A program made the translations under genes and the position numbers. Under the pieces are notes generated by a model that saw only the letters and a list, made by a program, of their open reading frames with translations, ran no database searches and was not told the origin of the DNA. This document shows, piece after piece, positions 1 to 12,200 of a stretch of 64,000 nucleotides of DNA (within the stretch, counting starts at the first letter, position 1; each line of letters begins with the position of its first letter). Source of the DNA: Galeopsis tetrahit (taxonomy: Eukaryota; Streptophyta; Magnoliopsida; Lamiales; Lamiaceae); assembly GCA_963675135.1 (NCBI GenBank), contig OY776121.1, positions 63,814,265-63,878,264 of the forward strand, given 5' to 3'.

Positions 1-2
1 CA

Positions 3-1775
3 TATGAGTTTGATCTAAACAGGAAGAAAGTACATGAAGAGCCATCCTCCTCAAGCAAAGGTGTTGCATTCAAGGCTACTGAGTCAGAAAAGAAGAATGC
101 ACAGAAAATATCTCAAACTGTCTCCAAGACTGAGATGAAGGAGGAGTTGGCACTCATGGCAAGGAGATTTGAAAAGCTCAACTCCAGATTTGGTAGATAC
201 ACAAAGTTCTACCAAGACAACAGGACCAGGAGAAGATACAGTTCTCCTGACAACAAATCAGAGGACAAACTCTCTAATGAAAAGAAGGTTGACAAGTATG
301 CTGACAAAAAGAAGTACAGCAAAGGTGAACCATCATCATCCAGGAGGAAGGAGTCCTCAAGCAAGAAAAATGATGATGAAGATGTGTGTTACAACTGCCA
401 GAAAAAGGGTCACTTTCAGTATGATTGTCCTGACCTCAGTTCAAAGGAAATGAAAGAGAGGCAGAACAAAAGAGACAAAAGGCTGAACAACAGGAAGGCT
501 ATGATAGCAGGAGAATCAGCAAGTGAAGAAAGTGTGTACTCATCTGATGATGGGTTGTTCTCCAACAGTGACAGTGAAGAAGACTTTCAAATGGCCTTTG
601 AAAATGAAGAGGTATGTTCATCCTCCAACTCTTCTAATGACACACATGAATCTAGTGAAATCCACTTTAATTTTGGAAAGTTATTGGAAGATTTCACCAG
701 AATGCAAGAAGTATGCAATATGGCATTGAGAGAAAATGAACAGTTGAGATCTAAAGTCAAAATCACCAACCTTCCTGAATCAAAGGTTGACATCAGATCA
801 ACTGAGTTGTATCAACAGATTATGAGAGAACACAGTGAATTGTCTCTCAAAGTCTTTGAACAACAAAAGTTGATTGATGAACAAAATCTGGTTCTGAAGA
901 AAAAGGATTTTGACCTTAGGACTCTTCAAGCTAAATTTGATAATCTCTCAAAGGAATTTGATACTCTTAAATTAAGTGAGGGGAGCCTGAAACTGAAAAT
1001 GTCTGCCTTGAACAAATCTGCTACGGCAATAGAGGAAATTCAAGGGTTTCAAAGACCAATGGCTCAAAGAAGTGGATTAGGCTATAATCCATTTGAACCC
1101 TCACCTGGTCTTAGCATTGCTTCAACAAGCAATACTAAAATGATCTTTGTAAAGTCAGTGGCTCAGCAAAAAGAAAATGAAATGGAAGTGAATCAGCCAC
1201 TGATCAAGGGTAAGGGTAAAGAAACTCTTATACCTACTCAAGTAAACAATGCTTCTAGACCCAAACCTAAGGAAAAGGTTAAGAACATTGTATACAAGAG
1301 GAATGAGGTTCAGAAGGGGAGAACCAATGGAAGGCCAACCCAACTGAACACTCATCAGTGGAGGTGTCCAAAAACTGTTCAGAAGAGGCCAACTCAAATG
1401 AGGCAACCTCAACTGGACAGATTAAGGCCCAACCCCACTGACATGTATAATAGCTTCAGGAAGCCTGGACCTTTCATGCCAAAGGGAAAAGGCCATCCAA
1501 GCTCCTATCCACAAAGGTCTTACCAAGCTGCATCTAAGTCTAGTAACTTCAGGAGACATGTCCCAAAGAAACTAGCCAACACTCCTGAACCTTACAAGGC
1601 TAACACCCATGCACATAAACCACCTAAGGCATTTCAGGGTAGGACTGTGTATGTAGATGTAAATGGGAACCAAGTCAGTCACTTTGAATCAATCAGAGTA
1701 ATTAGGCAGATTTGGGTTCCAAAAGGTACAGCTAACCCCCTAGGACCCAACATTCAAAGGGTACCTAAAGTCTGA
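3..1775 (+). CDS. gag: A1 gag, C-terminal part (partial at window start)
   Basis: The frame is open from base 3 to the TGA at 1773-1775, so the N-terminal gag domain lies outside the window. A zinc knuckle of the CX2CX4HX4C type (CYNCQKKGHFQYDCP) is encoded near 388-432. It is preceded by a basic, Arg/Lys/Ser-rich stretch and followed by acidic Ser/Glu/Asp-rich and coiled-coil-like segments (about 500-1000), then a basic Pro/Gln/Arg-rich tail. The protein ends in a WVPKGTANPLGPN-like motif also found at the end of the B1 gag. Gag forms the virus-like particle and binds the element RNA. No internal stop is seen, unlike pol and ORF3. The stop falls where gag ends in B1, so it is probably the natural gag end and not a lesion. 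Confidence 0.88.
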   Translation, partial: YEFDLNRKKVHEEPSSSSKGVAFKATESEKKNAQKISQTVSKTEMKEELALMARRFEKLNSRFGRYTKFYQDNRTRRRYSSPDNKSEDKLSNEKKVDKYADKKKYSKGEPSSSRRKESSSKKNDDEDVCYNCQKKGHFQYDCPDLSSKEMKERQNKRDKRLNNRKAMIAGESASEESVYSSDDGLFSNSDSEEDFQMAFENEEVCSSSNSSNDTHESSEIHFNFGKLLEDFTRMQEVCNMALRENEQLRSKVKITNLPESKVDIRSTELYQQIMREHSELSLKVFEQQKLIDEQNLVLKKKDFDLRTLQAKFDNLSKEFDTLKLSEGSLKLKMSALNKSATAIEEIQGFQRPMAQRSGLGYNPFEPSPGLSIASTSNTKMIFVKSVAQQKENEMEVNQPLIKGKGKETLIPTQVNNASRPKPKEKVKNIVYKRNEVQKGRTNGRPTQLNTHQWRCPKTVQKRPTQMRQPQLDRLRPNPTDMYNSFRKPGPFMPKGKGHPSSYPQRSYQAASKSSNFRRHVPKKLANTPEPYKANTHAHKPPKAFQGRTVYVDVNGNQVSHFESIRVIRQIWVPKGTANPLGPNIQRVPKV

Positions 1776-4700
1776 CTTTGCAGGACTGCAAGGACCACAA
1801 GAAGAGGAGAAGCATCAACAAGAAAACAACATGGTACTTGGACAGTGGATGTTCAAGACACATGACTGGAAACAAGGAGCTTCTCTCAGAGTTCATTGAA
1901 AAAGATGGTCCTTCAGTAACCTTTGGAGATATCTCAAGGAATCACAAGAGGTTATGGTACATTAAATATTTGTAGTGTAAAAATTACTGATGTTTCATAT
2001 GTTCTAGGCCTAAAATATAACTTGCTATCTATAAGTCAGATTTGTGATAAAGAATATAGTGTTGAATTTGCACCAAATGAATGTATTATCAAAAACAAAT
2101 CAACACAACAGGTGCTACTAACAGGGGTGAGAAAGGGAAATGTCTATTTTGCAGATTGGAGCAAAACCCCTGAAGCAGTCTGTCTTGTTGCCAAAAGCAC
2201 AAATGAGCAGAGCTGGCTGTGGCACAAAAGACTGAATCACCTGAAGTTAAAAACCATCAACAAACTGGCAAGGAACTCTCTAGTGAAAGGGCTGCCAAAT
2301 CAAGTGTTCTCTAAGGAACATGTATGCCAGCCATGTCAGGAAGGAAAACAGATCAAAGCTTCATTCAAAGGAAAACCTGTCATTTCAACTGAGAGAGTCC
2401 TTCAACTATTGCATATGGATTTATTTGGTCCAATTATCCCAGTAAGTATTAATGGAAGAAAATATGCTCTAGTTGTTGTTGATGATTTTTCCAGGTACAC
2501 TTGGGTGGTATTTCTCCTGAACAAAAAGGAAACCCAAGTCAAGCTACCTGAATTGATGATGAGATTGAGCAATGAAAAGGGCCTAAGCAGTGTCAAGATC
2601 AGATCAGACAAAGGCACATAATTCATAAAATCATACATCAATGAGTACTGCAGCAAGAATGGCATCACACATGAGACTTCAGCAGCAAGAATACCTCAAC
2701 AAATTGGTGTTGCTGAAAGAAGGAACAGAACCTTGAAAGAAGCAGCAAGAACACTAATTACTGAAACCAAATTGCCTAAAAGGTTCTGGGCTGAAGCCAT
2801 CAACACTGCATGCCACACTCAAAACAGGTCCTTAATCACTAAAGGACAAGGTAAAACTCCATATGAAATATGGAAAGGTAGATTGCCCACTGTTGCCTAT
2901 TTTCATATATTTGGTTGCAAGTGTTTCATTCACAATAATGGGAAAGAGCAATTGAAAGCTTTTGACAGCAAAGCTGATGAAGGAATATTTGTTGGATATT
3001 CACAAATCAGCAAAGCTTATAGAGTCTACAATTATAAAACCCTTGTTGTGGAAGAAACACATCATGTTGTGTTTGATGAATCTATTAATGAGTTCAGGGA
3101 TAGAAACTTGAATATTGATGAGATAACACAAAGAACAACCAGATTGAGGCTTCAAAGCAAGGAAACAGTGTTTGTAGATGTTGCCCAGCCTGAACTCCAT
3201 GAAAATCAGAAACTGGACAACCTACCTGATGGCAATCAACCAGAGGACAACCAACCTGAAGGACAAATTGAACTGACTGACTACATCCCAGTTCAAAATC
3301 AGAACAGGAACCAAAGAACATTGAGGAAGCACTTCAAGACACCAACTGGATTATTGCCATGCAAGAAGAGCTGAACCAGTTTACCAGGAATGAAGTATGG
3401 GAACTGGTGGAAAGGACCAGTTTACCAGGAATGAAGTATGGGAACTGGTGGAAAGGCCGACTCATCAAGATGTCATTGGAACCAAATGGGTATTCAAAAA
3501 TAAGAAGAATGAAAATGACATCATTGTGAGAAACAAAGCAAGACTGGTGGCCAAAGGATACTGTCAATCTGAACGGATTGATTATGATGAAACATTTGCA
3601 CCAGTGGCCACACTTGAGGCAATCAGACTCTTCTTAGCATATGCAGCTCACATGAGGTTCAAAGTATATGAAATGGATGTGAAGAGTGCATTTCTCAATG
3701 GGGTACTGAAAGAAGAAGTATATGTTGAACAGCCCCCAGGCTTTGAAGAAGGAGATAAGGTGTACAGATTGAAGAAAGCCCTCTATGGCTTAAAGCAAGC
3801 TCCAAGAGCTTGGTATGACACCTTATCACAGCTCCTCCTAGATCATGGTTTTGTCAAAGACACTGTTGACAGAACCTTGTTCAGAATCTGTGAAGGAGAT
3901 GATATTTTGTTAGTCCAAATCTATGTGGATGACATTATATTTGGATCTCCAAATGAGAAGCTATGTGAGAAATTCTCCAAACTCATGCAGAGCAAATTAG
4001 AGATGTCCATGATGGGATTGATGAATTTCTTTCTAGGACTTCAAGTCTCTCAATCAAAGAATGGAATATTCATCAATCAGGCCAAGTATACAAGGGACAT
4101 GATCAAGAAATTTGGATGTGCTTCAAGCAAACCTGTTAGAATTCCCATGAATACTAACTGGAAGATGGATCCTGATGAAAGTGGAGCATCTACCAACTCC
4201 ATTGAATACAGAGGCATCATTGGATCTCTACTCTATCTCACTGCAAGCAGGCCTGACATCACATTTGCAGTTGGAGTATGTGCCAGATTTCAAGCAAATC
4301 CAAAGAAGAGTCATCTTGAAGCTGCCAAGAGGATTCTAAGAAATCTCAAGGGAACTGAGAATCTTGGGCTATGGTATCCAGCAGATGATAAAATTGAGCT
4401 CACTGGATATTCAAATGCAGATTATGGAGGATGTAGAATTGACAGAAAATCCACCTCTAGTACATGTCAATTCTTGGGCAGCAAGCTGATCTAATGGTTT
4501 TCAAAGACGTAGAATACAGTTGCCACATCAACAACTGAAGCAGAATATGTAGCAGTTGGGAGTTGCTGTGCTCAGATACTTTGGCTCAGACAGCAACTCA
4601 GAGATTACAGAGTCATCACAAATGAAGTTCCCATATTATGTGATAACAATAGTGCAATTGCTATTTCACAGAATCCAGTGCTCCACACCAGATGCAAACA

Positions 4701-4878
4701 TGTTGATATCAAGCATCATTTCATTAGGGATCATGTGGAGAAGAAAGATATCAAGCTTGTCAAAATTCACACTGATAAGTAAAAGGCTGATATTTTGACA
4801 AAGCCCTTAGCTGAAGCAAGATTCTTGGAACTCTCAGCTGAATTGGGCTTACTTGATCCAGGCAAGGTGGAGAAATGA
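1776..4878 (+). pseudogene. pol: A1 pol (PR-INT-RT-RNase H), degenerate
   Basis: Copia-order polyprotein. Protease starts near 1830 with WYLDSGCSRHMTG (active-site DSG). A GAG-preintegrase HxxxH/CxxC region lies at 2210-2350, integrase at about 2400-3000 (HMDLFGP, IRSDKGT, GVAERR), RT at about 3460-4150 (YVDDIIFG near 3920) and RNase H up to the natural TGA at 4876-4878. Lesions seen: a frameshift near 1935, a stop at 2619-2621 where integrase should read Glu, a deletion and frame change near 3300, a 41-bp tandem duplication at 3375-3456 that shifts frame, and stops at 4492-4494, near 4510 and near 4780. The protease frame differs from the gag frame. It cannot encode a functional polyprotein. 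Confidence 0.93.
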
Positions 4879-4890
4879 AGAAGGATGCTC

Positions 4891-4905
4891 AAATAAAGGG
4901 GGAAG
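4891..4905 (+). other. Putative internal polypurine tract after A1 pol
   Basis: The purine run aaataaagggggaag lies 12 bp after the pol stop and resembles the PPT next to the 3' LTR (aaaaagggggaaat, 13673-13686). Similar AAGGGGGAA runs lie shortly after pol in B1 (35419-35427) and A2 (58325-58333, minus). Its use as a second plus-strand primer is inferred. Confidence 0.5.
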
Positions 4906-5402
4906 TTCATAAAAATGAACTTCAGCAAAGTTGACCAACCTCACTGAAGATTTCTGGCTTTAAGAAAAACTCAGTAGAGTTGTCCATATCACCTTCAGCA
5001 AGGTTGATCAGGGTGATTGACCATGTGGGACCCAGTCAGCATAATTGGGACCCACTCAGGAATATTGGTCAGCATTTTTGACCAAAATAGTAGTCAAAAC
5101 ACATCTCAGGATGTTTGTCCAAGGTAATAGGGTGATGATTGCTATTTTTAGCATTGACTGGACATTTAAAAGAATTCTTGGGCTAAGAGTAGGCCATTTT
5201 AGGATGGCGTGTGATATTAAGGTTTTTGCCCCCAAAATGGCAAATCAACATTTAATGCAAAAATCTCCTTTAAGATTGCATTAATTACTGTGCCATCATC
5301 AAAGCCATTGATTAACCTTAAACCTTCATCTAACCGTTTCACAGCCCACAACCCCACTTTATCCATTTGGTTTTATGATTTGTCCACCCTCAATTCCTTT
5401 TG
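4906..5402 (+). other. A1 pol-ORF3 spacer, no gene seen
   Basis: Non-coding spacer of the Sirevirus. It is AT-rich with scattered short direct repeats (for example gggacccA(c/g)tcag-like pieces at 5025-5060). I see no conserved ORF in it. It leads into the ORF3 promoter-like region. Confidence 0.6.
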
Positions 5403-5548
5403 TCCAACGGTTAACAAAAACCCTGCATATAAAAACCTTCAGTGTTTGCCCTCATTTCCTACGCACAAAAATTTCTAACCCTTAAGCTTTTTGAAAAACC
5501 TCTCAAAACCTGCAATTTTCTCTATTCTCCAAACTCAAAAAATTATCC
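5403..5548 (+). promoter_or_regulatory. Promoter-like leader of A1 ORF3
   Basis: TCCAACGGTTA at 5403-5413 matches the plant MSA consensus YCYAACGGYYA. A TATA box (TATAAAAA, 5428-5435) follows after 14 bp. Then comes a pyrimidine-rich leader of about 110 bp with no ATG before ATGGCTCCC at 5549. The same layout occurs before B1 ORF3. This suggests ORF3 may be transcribed from its own internal promoter; no transcript data are available here. Confidence 0.5.
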
Positions 5549-6243
5549 ATGGCTCCCAAACTGAAAAAAGAAGAGTTAGTAAACTTCAATGATCCATCTC
5601 TGGAAATTGATTTTACTTATCTGAGCAACATCAATTCTCTATGGTTTGAGAAGTTGGTAGCCTTCGACAGCCCTAATAAAGATATTCATCCAGTCCTCCA
5701 ATGGCTTAGGGAGGCAGGGCTCGAAAAATTCTTTGGCACCAAGCCTGATTCTTGCCTCAACCCATTGATGGCTGAGTTCTTTACCCATCTAAGATGGAAG
5801 GGCAAGAAGGGTGATGTGTGCACCAAGTTGACTTATGCTGAAGAAGATGAAGAAGAAGAAAGTCAACACACCATCATCTTCACTTCTGAGGATCTTGATG
5901 CCAGCTTTGGGCTGCCCTCAGAAGGCCCGAACCCATAATTATACAGAGAGGGAGAGGAGCAGGAGTTTTCAAATCCATGGATGAAAGTTCCTAAGAAGCT
6001 GGTAGGTGGCCAAAACAAGAAAACCTTGAAACCACTATATGAGCACCTATTTGATGTTGTGGTAAAAAGTGTGCTAAGTCACTCTGGGAGTGTTGAGAAA
6101 ATTAGATTGCCAAAACTGAGGGTAATGGCTGCTGTAATTGACTCTGCTGAGAGAGGAGTCAAATTTGATTGGAAAACTTTCATTCTTGGAAAAATGATAA
6201 ATGAAAAGTACAAATTCAAGGAGGTGAAGCACCACAAGGTTGT

Positions 6244-9200
6244 TTTTTTTTTTTTTGAAAGGTAAAAGAAGTCTTATTAATCGAGTACAAGGGGTACTCA
6301 ACCCATAAGATATACAAGTGAGTCCGTCAAGTACAGATGAAATTGTTTTCTAAGAAGTTATATTTTTAGACACTGAATTGGATTGGTAAACCAAGCTGCT
6401 ACTGATGTATTGGGTTGTAACAGAGCGTAGCTCCCTAACCAAGACCAGACTTTTATTTTGAATCTCTCCATTGTTTTGTTCAGGTCCTGTGTTTCTCCTG
6501 AGAACATCTTCAAATTCCTGTAATTCCAGATTTCGACAATAATACCCGCCCACATACCTGTCAAAATTTTCCTTTCTGTTTTCGTGCTTCCAAGCAACTC
6601 TCTATGTTGTAGACAGTGAGTCCGTATGTCATTATGAGAGGCCGTGTTTATGTTCAGCCATTTATATAACTCCTGCCACACTAATGTTGCGAATTTGCAT
6701 TCCAAGATGAGATGTTTATTGCTTTCTTCTTTCTCTTCACACAGCTTACATATGGAGTCTGCCTCAGAAATCTGCATTCCCCTTTTCCTCAGATTATCCG
6801 TGGTCGCCAATCTTCCTCTCAGAGCTTTCCACACGATCATTTGTGTCCTCCGTGGTGCTATGCACTCCCATAATGTCGCAAATTCTGTGATTGTGCTCTC
6901 TGATCTCCTGTCCGTCGCTGCCGCCTCCTTTAGTTGATTGTACGCCTTGCTTGTTGAGTATACTCCGTTTGGTGCGAACTCCCACTTCCAAATGTCTTCG
7001 AAACCCTGCTTCAGTCTATGTCTATTTATCACATTTAACATGTCATAAAAAGAATTAATATCACGTGAATTAAGAGCACGGTTCCAATTCCATTCCCACT
7101 CCCACCCTTCAACCCCCCACCTCCCCATTTCACTAATTTTTCTCTCCTTCTGCCCACTCTTAACATAAAGCCTAGGATATTTGTCCATAAGTCTACCCTC
7201 CCCCTTTACCCACTTATCTCTCCAAAATGACGTGCCCTCACCATTTCCAACCTCCCTGACTATCATCTTCCCAAACCCCCCCTCTCCCTCATACATCTTC
7301 TTAATATCCTTCCACCACCCAGACTCCCTCCCCCTAGCCGTTCTTCTCCCATTTCCCCTCTCCTCACTTTCAAGCCCCCCGTATTTCGACCTCAATACCC
7401 TAGCCCACAATCTATGCCCTTCTGTTAGAAATCTCCAAACCCATTTCCCTAACAATGCAACATTAAATAAGTGTAAATCTTTAATACCGAGACCCCCTTG
7501 TTTTTTATCAACACAAATATCAGACCAACTCACCCACGAATTTTTTTTCCTATCACTCCCACCCCCCCACAGAAATTCTCTCTGGCTTTTAATGACCTCT
7601 CTCAGCACACTTTTTGGTAATCTGAAAAAGGACAGGTAATAGGTTGGCACCGCAGATAGGACAGCTTGTACGAGCGTGACTCTTCCACCCATCGAAATTT
7701 GTCGATCTTTCCACCTATCCAATTTTCCTTTTATTTTCTTTATCATTCCTTCCCAAGTTGATGATTTCAGATGGTTGATTCCGACATTAACACCCAGGAA
7801 AGACATTGGGAGTTTTCCAATATTGCATCCTAGGAATTCCGCCATCCCTCTTAACTCCTCCTCTCTCATATGTATGCCGTATAGACTGCATTTGTCAAAA
7901 TTTACTTGCATTCCAGAAATTAAATCAAAAAGCAGCAGAATATACTTTATAGCCTTAATGTCCGCCCAGTCTCCATTGCAAAGAAATACAGTATCGTCAG
8001 CGTATTGGAGTAGAGGTACCTGAATATTTTGACTGCCCATTTTAATTGGATTGAGGACGCCCCTTTCTGCTGCTTTATTTACTATTGCATTCAAGCCCTC
8101 AGCCGCAATGAGAAAAAGAAAAGGGGACAGTGGGTCTCCCTGTCGAAGTCCTCTCCCGAGTTTGAATTCCCCCGAAGCACTTCCATTCACTAGAACAGTT
8201 GCACTGGCCGTAGATATACACTCCAACATCCACTTTCTCCATGTGGGTGAGAAATTCATGGCTTCCATCATTTTGTCCAGATAAGACCATTCCACTGAGT
8301 CGTAGGCCTTTGCAAAATCGACTTTGAACAGGACCCTTGGTTTCCTTTTCTTTTTTGCTTCATCAATCGCCTCGTGAGCGATCAATATGCCATCCATGAT
8401 TTGTCGTCCCCCAACGAATGCGGATTGACTTTCTGAAATGACTCTATCAATGACTTTTGCCAGTCTTCGAGCCAGTAGCTTCGCTATGATCTTGTACAGA
8501 CTGCCTATAAGAGAAATTGGACGGAAGTCATTCAACTCCTGCGCCTCTTCTTTTTTCGGAATAAGCACAATGAATGTCGGATTTATCCCTTTAACCAATT
8601 TGCCGTGACGGTGAAAATCTTTTACCATCTGACTGATTTCAGATTTGAGCAGCTCCCAATTCTTCTTGAAGAACCCAAGAGTGAACCCGTCAGGCCCAGG
8701 GCTTTTGGATGCTTCACAATCCCAAGTAGCTTCCTTGATTTCCTCTTCCGAGAATTCTGCTGTAAGAAAATTGTTGTCACAAACATCTAGTTTGTTTTGG
8801 ATGAGATCGCTTGTGATCCATGGCCTCACCTCCTCATTTGCTTTGAAGTGTGAATTGAATTTCCGGAAGACCTCCGTTTTCACCCTTTGGACGTCCTCAC
8901 ACCATTCCTCGTCGATCCATAATCCTTTGATCTCATTGCCTTTACGTCTTTTATTGACCACTCTGTGAAATAGTGTCGTGTTTAAGTCCCCTTCTTTTAG
9001 CCATTTTATTGTTGCCACCTGCTGTAGCTTGCTTTCTTTCCACTGAAGGTTAACTTGAAGGTTTGCAAATGTTCTTCTTCTAGCTTCTATTTCCTCTTCT
9101 GTGAGATTCCTAGATTCATCCAAGTTGTCCAATCTCTCCACCTCTTTCCTGTCTTCCTCGATTTTCATATCCAGATTTCCGAAGACTGTTCTACTCCATA

Positions 9201-9257
9201 CTCTGAGGTCAGATTTCAGCCGCTTGAGTTTTTCTTTCAGTATGTATCCACCCCACC
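6244..9257 (-). mobile_element. L1-type LINE, 5'-truncated, inserted in A1 ORF3
   Basis: On the minus strand the element ends in an A-tail (T run 6243-6256 on the plus strand). It is flanked by a direct repeat caaggttgt (6235-6243 and 9258-9266), with the repeat probably extending a few more bases imperfectly. Removing it restores the ORF3 match. The 5' part with the apurinic endonuclease is missing, as is usual for truncated LINE insertions. The roughly 100 bp between the ORF end and the tail is the 3' UTR. Confidence 0.92.
6358..9257 (-). pseudogene. LINE ORF2 remnant: reverse transcriptase and zf-RVT
   Basis: One open frame of about 965 codons runs from the truncation point near 9257 to a stop at 6358-6360. 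Translation upstream of 9257 is A1 sequence and not part of the LINE. Non-LTR RT motifs are clear: FRPISLIGSLYKIIAKLLARRL, ESQSAFVGGRQ, KVDFAKAYDSVEW (near 8310), GLRQGDPLSPFLF and the catalytic YADD near 7995-8005. The C-terminal part carries the plant LINE zf-RVT region (WKWEFAPNGVYSTSKAY and a CKLCEEKEESNKHLILEC cysteine/histidine cluster near 6700). The endonuclease is absent, so it cannot be an independent functional ORF2. The absence of stops over 2.9 kb suggests a fairly recent insertion. Confidence 0.92.
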
Positions 9258-12200
9258 CAAGGTTGTGGTGGAAGGAAAGCTTCAATACTGCACAAGAGCA
9301 AGCTTGCTCTTGGAAAGATTTGCTCATTATACCCACCTGCAACCCAAACCAAAGCCATTCCCAGCCCTCAAGATCATGTTCAGAAAGCTGTCCTCTAAGA
9401 CAGAAAAGAGGAAGCAAGGGGCTGTAACAAAGCAAGCACTCACAGTTGCAAAGGTTGCTAGATCTTCTCCAAGGAAGAGGAAGGCTCAGACAGAGAAACC
9501 TCAGCCAAAGATAAAGAAAATGAAGCAGATTCTCAGTGAATCCTCACCAGAAAGCCAGTCTAGAAGTGGAGGTGCCACTTCTGAGGAGATTGATAGAGTT
9601 GAGGAAGAAGAAGTCAATCCTCCTGAAGAGGGAGAAGAGATCAGGGAAGTTGTCCCTCTCCAGCCTGAATCTGTAACTGAGTATAGAGACCTTGATAAGC
9701 CAACAAGGTCTGAAAGAAGGAGAAGGATAATCAAAACTTATGAGAAGCAGAAGTTGATGGAGGAGGAGAAACATAGGAAAGAATTCTTCAAGGAGATTAG
9801 ACAAGCCAGTAGGTCTAACTCCAAGTCAAGGTCCAAGTCTAAGAGCCCTAAAGCCAACTCTCCTGATATTCAATCTCAAATAATATCACCATCACATGCT
9901 GAGCAACAACCTGAAGAGGAGGAGTGCAAGACTCCTGAGGATGCCCCCATTGTGGCCAAGAAGGTCTATTCTCCTGAAGGTGCTCCTGACAGGACAGGCA
10001 TTGATGTCTTGGCTGACCTAGCTGATATTGAAGATAGGCCATTCTCCCCCCTTGACCCCAGAGTTCTATCCTATACCAAACTTCTTGATACTGCTCTTCA
10101 AGAAGGTGATCAATTTACTCTCCCACCCATTCAAGCCATTCCAATAACCTCCTCAGGAACATTGCTCTCTAAAGCACTTGAGTCCCAAATTATCTTAAGT
10201 TCTTCTGAACCCAACCCATCTGAACCCCAGTCCAACCTTCCTGAACCCAACCTTTCTGAATCACAACTTCAACTTCCTGAAGCCCAATCCAACCCCCCTG
10301 AGTCTCAAGACAACTCTTCTGATGATGATGGAGAAGAGTACACTTATGAAGGGATGCTGAGGCAGATTGCCAAGGCTAATGTTGATGAGCTTTATCCTGG
10401 TTTGAAGGAATTTCCAAGGTTGCAGCAACAATTCTATGATCTCAGAGCCCTTGTGGAGATCAAAGATAGAACCATTGTGGAGATAGCTCAGGCTATCAAA
10501 GATAAAGGTGCTAGCTGGTGGAAGAGAACAGACTTCTACATTTTGCAAATGTAAAGAAGACAAGTGTACTGACTACTGAAGCCTTGTCCTGCACAATTGT
10601 ATCTGAGAAAGTGTTTGCTGAAAGAGAAAGAATAGCAAAGGGGATCAGACACCCTGACAACACTTCAGATGATAATGATGATGATGATGATAACACTAAT
10701 CCCAACCCTCCTGGCCTCAAATCTGCTCAGGTACATTACTTGACCTATCATTCAATTAAGGACTCTGATGAATCAGAGGAGTTGACCAAGGGTGGTGACT
10801 CAGTCCAAGATGCATTGGCCAAGGATGGTTCTTCTGAGCCTGAGGCAAAGCTTGACAATGTTGAGACTTCCATTGGAGAAGTTGGTTTGACTAAAGCCTC
10901 ATCAATGTCAGGACAATTGGACATTGACCAGCCTTTAGCCATTCAGGATGACTTAGTGGACTTGGGATGCCCAAGCACTGTGATCTCCCAACAACTGCCC
11001 TCTGTGGATCCTGTTGAGGATATGGAGGTGTCAGGAATAGGTCAAGAAGGAGTTGAAAAGGATGATAGTATTGAAAAATCAGAGGGAGATGGTGGTGATT
11101 GTGTGATTACTGGTAGCATGAGTGCACCACAATTAGAGGGAGATGAAGTTGAAATATTGGGTGCAGCCCAATATGAGAGTCAGGCTATTCTTCAAGTCAA
11201 ATCTGAACTTGATGAATCCCTTGGTGAAAGTAGGCCTGATTCTCCAGTGAATGTAAGTCCATCATCAATAAAAGAAGAAAAGAATGTAGTTGAAAATGAG
11301 AGAGAAGGTGTTGATGTATCAGACCTTAAGGGAGATGAAAAGAAAGAGGGTGTTGAGGGTGATTTAACTAACACTTTGAGTTTTGCAGATTCAGTTGTTG
11401 TCACTATAGAACAAATTTTTGCAGATGCTTCCCTCACAGATATCCCAGTTGATGCTGATATTGATCTTGAAGCCATCTCAGCAAATGTGTCCACTCTGAA
11501 CAAAATCTACTTTGAGCAAGCCAATGCCACTGAAGTTGGATTGCAACTTGCTACACAAACTGCAACCTCCATTGAGGAGCAATCAGAGAAATTGGACACA
11601 TTGTTTAGGGAAGTTGGGAAGGCACATGCTGAAACTGTTGACACCCTTGATGGCCAAGGAAAAACTCTAGCCTCTGTGGAGATGAGGCTCACTGGCTTAG
11701 AAGAAGTGGTTTTGCCAACCTTGGATGCCAGAATTAGTGGTGTTGAAACTGGACTGCAAACAGTTTCAACAGAAGTTACCAAGGCTAAGGATGCAATGGC
11801 AAAATTCACAAAAATTGTGAAAAATGAGCAGCAAGGTCTAAAGGATCTCTACAAGCACAATGTACTAGCTCTAAAGAGAACAATTAAGGATGCCTTGAGG
11901 CAGAGAACAGCAGCTCAAAGGAGGAAGGCTGAGGAGTTAAAAGCTGCAATGGTGAAGGAGGCTGCTGAGAAGTTCACAGTGGAACTTATGGCCAAGGTCT
12001 CTGATCAAGTTGTGTCCAATCTCACTGAGCAACTGCAGGCCAAACTTGATCAATCCTTGAAGGCCACACTTGATGCTATTGTTGCTCAGAAAATGAAGCC
12101 AGTTCATACCTTTCTGAGTATGGCAGATGATAGGATGCAAAACATCCATGATGAAAATGTCTATTTGCTGCAAGAGCTGAAGTCTCTCACTCATTCTCAT

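Noticed and set aside
7181..8968. Plus-strand ORFs across the LINE (for example 7181-7639)
   Set aside because: They are shadows of the minus-strand RT frame, rich in Ser/Pro/Leu and without domains.
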